A stretch of 64,000 nt of DNA, from the NCBI GenBank assembly GCA_040797845.1, contig JBFNFA010000001.1:496001-560000 (forward strand), given 5' to 3'. Positions 59,399 to 64,000 of this stretch are shown one piece after another. The first letter of the stretch is position 1. Each line of letters begins with the position of its first letter. The position numbers and the translations under genes were made by a program. A model generated the notes under the pieces. That model saw only the letters and a program-made list of their open reading frames with translations, did no database searches and was not told the DNA's origin. The DNA comes from Clostridium_AW sp040797845 (GTDB taxonomy: Bacteria > Bacillota > Clostridia > Clostridiales > Clostridiaceae).

Positions 59399-61435
59399 TT
59401 AATTAAAACATATATATCTTGTGTTGTTTTCCAATCTCTTCATTATATATTTAATAATATTTTTATCTAATGAATTCTCGCTGTTCAATATTAATTTTGC
59501 ATCTCCATGAGCCAGTTTAAAAGCTTCAATATCCTCTACTATGTTACATAATAAAAACTCTTCTGCGCCATGTTGCTTAAAGCCAAAGATTTCACCGCTT
59601 CCTCTTAATTTAAAATCCTGATCCGCAATAAAAAAGCCATCATTACTTTTTACCATAGTTTCCATTCTTTTTTTAGTTATATGGTTTTTAATTTCTCCAA
59701 TCAATATACAATGGGATTTTTTACTTCCTCTGCCCACTCTACCTCTTAGTTGATGAAGTTGGGCTAATCCAAATCTCTCTGCATTTTCCACTATCATTAA
59801 AGTAGCGTTGGGTATATTAACTCCAACTTCTATTACCGTTGTAGCTATTAAAACCTTTATTTCACCATCTTTAAATTTATTCATTATATTGTTTTTTTCT
59901 TTGGAAGGCATTTTTCCATGCAACATAGCTGTGGATATACCTTTAAAATATTTATCATTTAATTCCTCATATAGATATTCTACAGAAGTTAAATCTAAAT
60001 TTTCGTTTTCTTCTACTAAAGGGCATACAATATAAACTTGTCTTCCCTCTTTAATCTCTTTTATAGCAAAAGAATAAGCTCTATTTTTTTCGCTAGATTT
60101 TATAAAATATGTATCAATTTTTTGTCTTCCTGGTGGTAGTTGATCTATAATTGAGACTTCTAAGTCACCATATAAATATAAAGCTAGTGTTCTAGGTATT
60201 GGTGTAGCTGTCATAACTAAAGTATCAGGATTTTCACCTTTGTTAATAAGTTTACTTCTCTGCATTACACCAAATCTATGCTGCTCATCAGTAATTATAA
60301 ATCCTAGATTATTAAATTCAACATCATCTTCTAAAAGAGCATGAGTACCTATTACCATGTGTATTTTTCCCTCTTTTAAGTCCCTTTTTACGTTTTCTTT
60401 TTCTTTTGCATTTATACTGCCACATAATAGCTTTATATTAAGGTTAAAATCCTCTAAAATCTTATTTGCTTCCTCAAAATGTTGATGAGCTAATATTTCT
60501 GTAGGGGCCATAAAAGCTACTTGATAGCCATTCATCATTATATTAAATGCAGAAATAATTCCAACTACTGTTTTACCACTTCCTACATCACCTTGTACTA
60601 ATCTATTCATAACTGCAGGCTTTTTCTGATCAATTAAAATTTCTCTTATAGCTCTGTTTTGCGCTTCCGTTAATTGAAAAGGTAACTTTTCTTTTAGATC
60701 TTTTAAATTATCTGATATGTTAAAAGATATACCTTTAGAATTATTTCTCATATTTTTTAACATAGCTATTTTTAAAGAATAAGTAAAAAGCTCTTGATAT
60801 TTCAATCGTTTTTTACTTTCAAACAACTCTGATTTACCTTTAGGATAATGTATATCTCTGATTGCTTCATTTAAAGATATAAATTTATGCTTAGCTATTA
60901 TCCATTCAGGCAAGTTTTCTTCTATTTCTACTTTCCTTAATACTTCATTGATTAATTTTATGAATGTAGAATTGGTTATCCCATTTCTTAAAGGGTAAAC
61001 AGGTTCTATATTTTTTTCATTTCCCCAAAGTTGAGCTTTTAAAACTTTAGGATTAGTTAATATTTTTTCGTTTCTGTATACACTTATCTTTCCCTTTAAA
61101 ATATATTCATTGTTCAACATAAAGCTGTTCTTGATATAAGGCTGATTAAACCATTTGCATTTTATATTATTATTTCCATCTGTAAACACAATGGTGGTAA
61201 TTGTTTTCCCGCCAGGTATCCTTATGTCTTTTTTTATATCTATAGCTTTACATGCAACTATAACCTCTTCTTTATCTTTTCCTTCATTAAAATTAGTGCA
61301 ACTATTGTATTCTTTATAGTCCCTTGGAAAGTAGAGAAGTAAATCCATTATAGTATAAATACCACAATCCTCTAAAATTTTTTTTGTTTTAGGTCCCACA
61401 CCTTTTATACAACTAACATTACTATATACATCCAT
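59399..61435 (-). CDS. recG: ATP-dependent DNA helicase RecG
   Basis: The 678-residue helicase has the wedge/OB domain (residues about 1-230; GVGPKTKKILEDCGI at the start) and SF2 helicase motifs: GDVGSGKT near residue 283-290, DEQHRFG, TATPIPRT and QLRGRVGRG. It rescues stalled forks by branch migration. It follows fakA behind a terminator. Confidence 0.97.
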   Translation of the reverse strand: MDVYSNVSCIKGVGPKTKKILEDCGIYTIMDLLLYFPRDYKEYNSCTNFNEGKDKEEVIVACKAIDIKKDIRIPGGKTITTIVFTDGNNNIKCKWFNQPYIKNSFMLNNEYILKGKISVYRNEKILTNPKVLKAQLWGNEKNIEPVYPLRNGITNSTFIKLINEVLRKVEIEENLPEWIIAKHKFISLNEAIRDIHYPKGKSELFESKKRLKYQELFTYSLKIAMLKNMRNNSKGISFNISDNLKDLKEKLPFQLTEAQNRAIREILIDQKKPAVMNRLVQGDVGSGKTVVGIISAFNIMMNGYQVAFMAPTEILAHQHFEEANKILEDFNLNIKLLCGSINAKEKENVKRDLKEGKIHMVIGTHALLEDDVEFNNLGFIITDEQHRFGVMQRSKLINKGENPDTLVMTATPIPRTLALYLYGDLEVSIIDQLPPGRQKIDTYFIKSSEKNRAYSFAIKEIKEGRQVYIVCPLVEENENLDLTSVEYLYEELNDKYFKGISTAMLHGKMPSKEKNNIMNKFKDGEIKVLIATTVIEVGVNIPNATLMIVENAERFGLAQLHQLRGRVGRGSKKSHCILIGEIKNHITKKRMETMVKSNDGFFIADQDFKLRGSGEIFGFKQHGAEEFLLCNIVEDIEAFKLAHGDAKLILNSENSLDKNIIKYIMKRLENNTRYICFN

Positions 61436-61464
61436 AATATCACTCCAGTTACACTCCTCTTAAA

Positions 61465-61491
61465 TAAAAAAAGCCCTACGGCTTTTTTTAT
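61465..61491 (-). terminator. Terminator between fakA and recG
   Basis: AAAAAAAGCC and GGGCTTTTTTT pair around a short loop on the minus strand, followed by ATTTA. It lies about 35 bases behind the fakA stop and before recG. Confidence 0.75.
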
Positions 61492-61528
61492 AATAGATGA
61501 TAATTTATTGTATATATAAGTTCATTAT

Positions 61529-63154
61529 TTACTCTACAGAGAAAATAAAATAATATAAAGGTTGTTTTCCATTATAACATTGAATGTCTAAATCTTCGTA
61601 TTCGCTTTCTAACCCATTAACAAATTCAAGAACTTGTTCTTCATTACAATCCTCACCGTAGAAAATTGTAATAAGTTCAGTATCTTCATTAACCATAGAT
61701 TTAATCAAGTTTTTGCAAACTTCAAATATATCATTACCAGTCTCTTTTATTTTGCCCTCAATTAATCCTATTATGTCTCCTTCTTTAATAACCTTTCCAT
61801 CCATTTCTGTATCTCTAACAGCATAAGTAATGGATCCAGTTCCCACATTTAAAATAGCTTCTTCCATGCTTTTAACATTTTCTTCAGCCTCAATATCTCC
61901 ATTAAAAGCAGTAATCGCAGTAATTCCTTGTGGTATTGTTTTTGTAGGTATTACAAAAACTTTTTTGTCAGATAATTCTGCTGCCTGAGTTGCTGCCATT
62001 ATTATATTTTTATTATTTGGTAAAACAAATATATTTTCAGCATTTATTTTATTTACAGCATTTAAAATATCCTCTGTACTAGGATTCATAGTCTGACCAC
62101 CTTCTATAACAAAGTCAACACCTAAATCCTTGAATATATTCTTGATTCCTTCTCCTAAAGCAACAGAGACAAAAGCAAATTCTTTCTTTTCTTCATTTGC
62201 TTCTTCTTGAATATCTTCTGATTCCTCTATAATATGTCTATGCTGTTCTCTCATGTTATCTATTTTAATTTTTGATAGAGAACCTAGTTTTACAGCTTTA
62301 GATAAAACTAATCCTGGATCGTTAGTGTGGATATGTACTTTAACTAATCCCTCTCCACCCACAACTAACATTGAGTCACCATGTTGTGATATATCATTTT
62401 TAAATTCATCTATATCGATATTATTTGATACTACAAAAAATTCTGTGCAGTATCCAAATTCTATATTTTGTTCTCCAAAATCCTTAATTATAGATTCGCT
62501 ATTAGTCTCACTAGTAGATTCGATTATAGATAAAGATTTTAAATCTTTATCTAGTACTTCATACATTCCTTTTAAAATAATAAGCAATCCTGCTCCGCCA
62601 GCATCTACAACTTTAGCTTGTTTGAGAACAGGTAGCATTTCAGGTGTCTTATCTAAAGTTATTTCACTATAAGAGCACACTTCTTCCATAAGGTTTTTAA
62701 TATCCTTATGTTTACTTTTAATAGCAGCTTCTCCAGCAGCTTTTATAATGGTTAAAATAGTTCCTTCAGTTGGTCTCATAACAGCTTTATAAGCAGACTT
62801 TGAACCTTCTAAAAATGCATTAGCTAATTCTTCAGAATTAACTTCAGTCTTATCCTCTAATCCTTTTGCTATTCCTCTAAGTATCTGAGATAATATTACT
62901 CCTGAGTTTCCTCTTGCCCCCATTAAAGCGCCTTTAGCAAGACTTCTTGCAATAGCGCCTATAGGTTCGTTGTCAATACCTTTTATCTCAGATACTGCTG
63001 ATTTAAATGTCATTGACATGTTAGTTCCAGTGTCACCATCTGGCACTGGAAAAACATTTAAAGAATTAACATAGTCTTTGCTTTCTTCAAGCTTATTGCT
63101 TCCGTTTATCATCATATTGTAAAAATGACGACCATTAATCATTAAGTATTCCAT
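61529..63154 (-). CDS. fakA: Fatty acid kinase FakA-like (DAK-phosphatase/YloV)
   Basis: A 541-residue protein with DAK1-2 N-terminal kinase domain (NVFPVPDGDTGTNMSMT, MGARGNSGVILSQ), a middle FakA domain (YCTEFFVV, GDSMLVVGGEGLVKVHIHT) and a C-terminal DegV-like part. It phosphorylates FakB-bound fatty acids for PlsX/PlsY. The asp23 gene upstream is its constant neighbour. Confidence 0.95.
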   Translation of the reverse strand: MEYLMINGRHFYNMMINGSNKLEESKDYVNSLNVFPVPDGDTGTNMSMTFKSAVSEIKGIDNEPIGAIARSLAKGALMGARGNSGVILSQILRGIAKGLEDKTEVNSEELANAFLEGSKSAYKAVMRPTEGTILTIIKAAGEAAIKSKHKDIKNLMEEVCSYSEITLDKTPEMLPVLKQAKVVDAGGAGLLIILKGMYEVLDKDLKSLSIIESTSETNSESIIKDFGEQNIEFGYCTEFFVVSNNIDIDEFKNDISQHGDSMLVVGGEGLVKVHIHTNDPGLVLSKAVKLGSLSKIKIDNMREQHRHIIEESEDIQEEANEEKKEFAFVSVALGEGIKNIFKDLGVDFVIEGGQTMNPSTEDILNAVNKINAENIFVLPNNKNIIMAATQAAELSDKKVFVIPTKTIPQGITAITAFNGDIEAEENVKSMEEAILNVGTGSITYAVRDTEMDGKVIKEGDIIGLIEGKIKETGNDIFEVCKNLIKSMVNEDTELITIFYGEDCNEEQVLEFVNGLESEYEDLDIQCYNGKQPLYYFIFSVE

Positions 63155-63168
63155 TTTTAGCTACCTCC

Positions 63169-63519
63169 TTAGACCCTCACACCTTGCACATTCACTGTTA
63201 TATTTGAAACCTTTAATCCTGTATAGTTTTCTACAGTATATTTTACTTTTTGAATTATATTACTTGCTATGACAGATATTTTTGTGCCATATTCAACTAT
63301 TATATATAATTCAATAAATAATTTATTATCTTTTGAATTTATTTTAACACCTTTGCTTAGATTTTCACCTTTTAGCAATTCCCATAATCCGTCAGTAGCA
63401 TTTTTAGATGCCATTCCAACTACACCATAGCACTCCATAGTAGATACTCCAACTATATTTCCTAATACCTCTTCAGAGAAATTAATATATCCATAATTGT
63501 TAGAAATGTTTCCTATCAT
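63169..63519 (-). CDS. Asp23/YloU-family envelope stress protein
   Basis: A 116-residue Asp23 family protein: GYINFSEEVLGNIVGVSTMECYGV-like N-terminus (key residues I.FSEEVL..I, GVVGM), then KLFIELYIIVEYGTKI and VQKVKYTVENYTGL-like end with NVQGV. It is encoded directly before fakA. Members are membrane-associated or cytoplasmic and respond to envelope stress. Confidence 0.94.
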   Translation of the reverse strand: MIGNISNNYGYINFSEEVLGNIVGVSTMECYGVVGMASKNATDGLWELLKGENLSKGVKINSKDNKLFIELYIIVEYGTKISVIASNIIQKVKYTVENYTGLKVSNITVNVQGVRV

Positions 63520-63633
63520 AGTTAACCCTCCTTATGCTTAAAGCCTTAAACTTATTTTATATTAAATATGGAATTTATTCAAGGAAATATACGATAATTA
63601 TAATCTATTATCGAATTAAATGCTAGAATACTA

Positions 63634-63663
63634 TTGCATAAATTATACAAGTTATGATAGAAT
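63634..63663 (+). promoter_or_regulatory. Promoter of rpmB
   Basis: TTGCAT at 63634-63639 and TAGAAT at 63658-63663 with an 18-base spacer lie about 60 bases upstream of the rpmB start codon on the plus strand. Confidence 0.55.
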
Positions 63664-63722
63664 AATATACGTCCGAATTGAGAAGGTTTAATTCATCTCA
63701 ATTTGTAAAGGAGGTGTTTTCA

Positions 63723-63914
63723 ATGTCAAGAAAGTGTGAAGTTTGTGGAAAAGGCGTAGTAGCTGGAGTTCAATACAGCCATTCACATCGTCAATCAAAA
63801 AGAACTTGGGCTCCAAACCTAAAAAGAATAAAGGCAATAGTTAAGGGAACACCTAAAACTATACATGTATGTACAAGATGCCTACGTTCTGGTAAGGTTC
63901 AGCGTGCTATATAA
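63723..63914 (+). CDS. rpmB: Ribosomal protein L28
   Basis: The 63-residue L28 starts MSRKCEVCGKGVVAGVQYSHSH at 63723 (22 residues; key residues CEVCG and GNxxSHSH-like) with GGAGG nine bases upstream; a longer frame from 63678 includes that site. CTRCLRSGKVQRA near the end completes a four-Cys zinc site. It stands alone on the plus strand with its own promoter and terminator. Confidence 0.97.
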   Translation: MSRKCEVCGKGVVAGVQYSHSHRQSKRTWAPNLKRIKAIVKGTPKTIHVCTRCLRSGKVQRAI

Positions 63915-63920
63915 GTAAAA

Positions 63921-63956
63921 AATGCAATTGATTTCAATTGCATTTTTTTATTTTTA
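63921..63956 (+). terminator. Terminator after rpmB
   Basis: AAATGCAATTGA and TCAATTGCATTT pair perfectly around a two-base loop and are followed by a T run, a few bases after the rpmB stop codon. Confidence 0.9.
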
Positions 63957-64000
63957 AGTACTATTTTATTTTCTAAGTATAAACTTTATTATTGAAGATA

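Noticed and set aside
1..64000. tRNA genes, rRNA genes, CRISPR arrays and insertion sequences
   Set aside because: I looked for clover-leaf ends with CCA context, long direct repeats with even spacers, and transposase genes with terminal repeats and saw none. A tRNAscan or CRISPR search would be decisive.

Overview
The window is low-GC, spore-former DNA, best explained as Clostridium (sensu stricto or a close relative). The evidence is the chromosomal order rpmB-asp23-fakA-recG-rsmD-coaD-ylbJ-tmcAL-pta-ackA-yceD-rpmF-plsX-acpP-rnc-(radical SAM)-spoVS-smc-ftsY-ylxM-ffh-rpsP-khpA-rimM-trmD-rplS-lepB-rbgA-rnhB-yraN-yifB, the sporulation genes spoVS and ylbJ, AT-rich codon use and strong GGAGG ribosome binding sites. 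I cannot name the species from sequence reading alone.

Bases 1 to about 35,400 are most of a prophage of a contractile-tailed (myovirus, PBSX/XkdK-like) phage; its left end lies outside the window. Nearly everything in it runs on the minus strand, so the lytic programme reads from right to left. From the right: a large serine integrase and a CI-like repressor on the plus strand (33.4-35.4 kb); a Cro-like regulator and an early leader with a gene-free, strongly self-complementary stretch (32.5-32.9 kb); a recombination/replication cassette (SbcC-like ATPase, RecT, MBL hydrolase, HD hydrolase, SSB); a block of very small accessory genes with a divergent FolD-like gene and one nonsense-mutated gene (23-26.7 kb); a tyrosine recombinase with a candidate small RNA upstream; MazG-like, ERCC4 nuclease and primase-helicase; a block of repeated GTTACA elements that looks like an origin (17.5-17.8 kb); a sigma-like late regulator; small terminase; an insert of a small serine recombinase plus a DUF5677-like protein; large terminase; portal; a MuF head protein with a toxin-like C-terminus followed by a CPCC-family Cys-rich protein; scaffold, decoration, capsid, connectors, tail terminator, sheath, tube, a frameshifted tail chaperone, tape measure and the start of an XkdP-like gene.

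The prophage sits in yifB (ComM-like AAA+ ATPase), which is cut just after its sensor-1 region at about 35.37-35.41 kb. The 3' ends of integrase and yifB fragment overlap tail to tail at this junction.

From 35.4 kb to the end the window is ordinary core chromosome: protein secretion and targeting (lepB, ffh, ftsY, ylxM), translation (rpsP, rplS, rpmF, rpmB, rimM, trmD, rsmD, rbgA), phospholipid and fatty acid synthesis (plsX, acpP, fakA), acetate metabolism (pta, ackA), chromosome maintenance (smc, recG, rnhB) and sporulation. Exceptions are an 18-codon gene with its own promoter-like and terminator-like elements near 59.3 kb and a Prli42-like mini-protein next to smc.

The observations most worth following are: the MuF-toxin/CPCC pair (9.4-11.1 kb); a tail-terminator gene with no ordinary start codon, apparently starting at AUA (5.75 kb); the candidate structured RNA (32.55-32.88 kb) and small RNA (22.77-22.82 kb); the iteron-like array; and the FolD-like protein that lacks the catalytic lysine.
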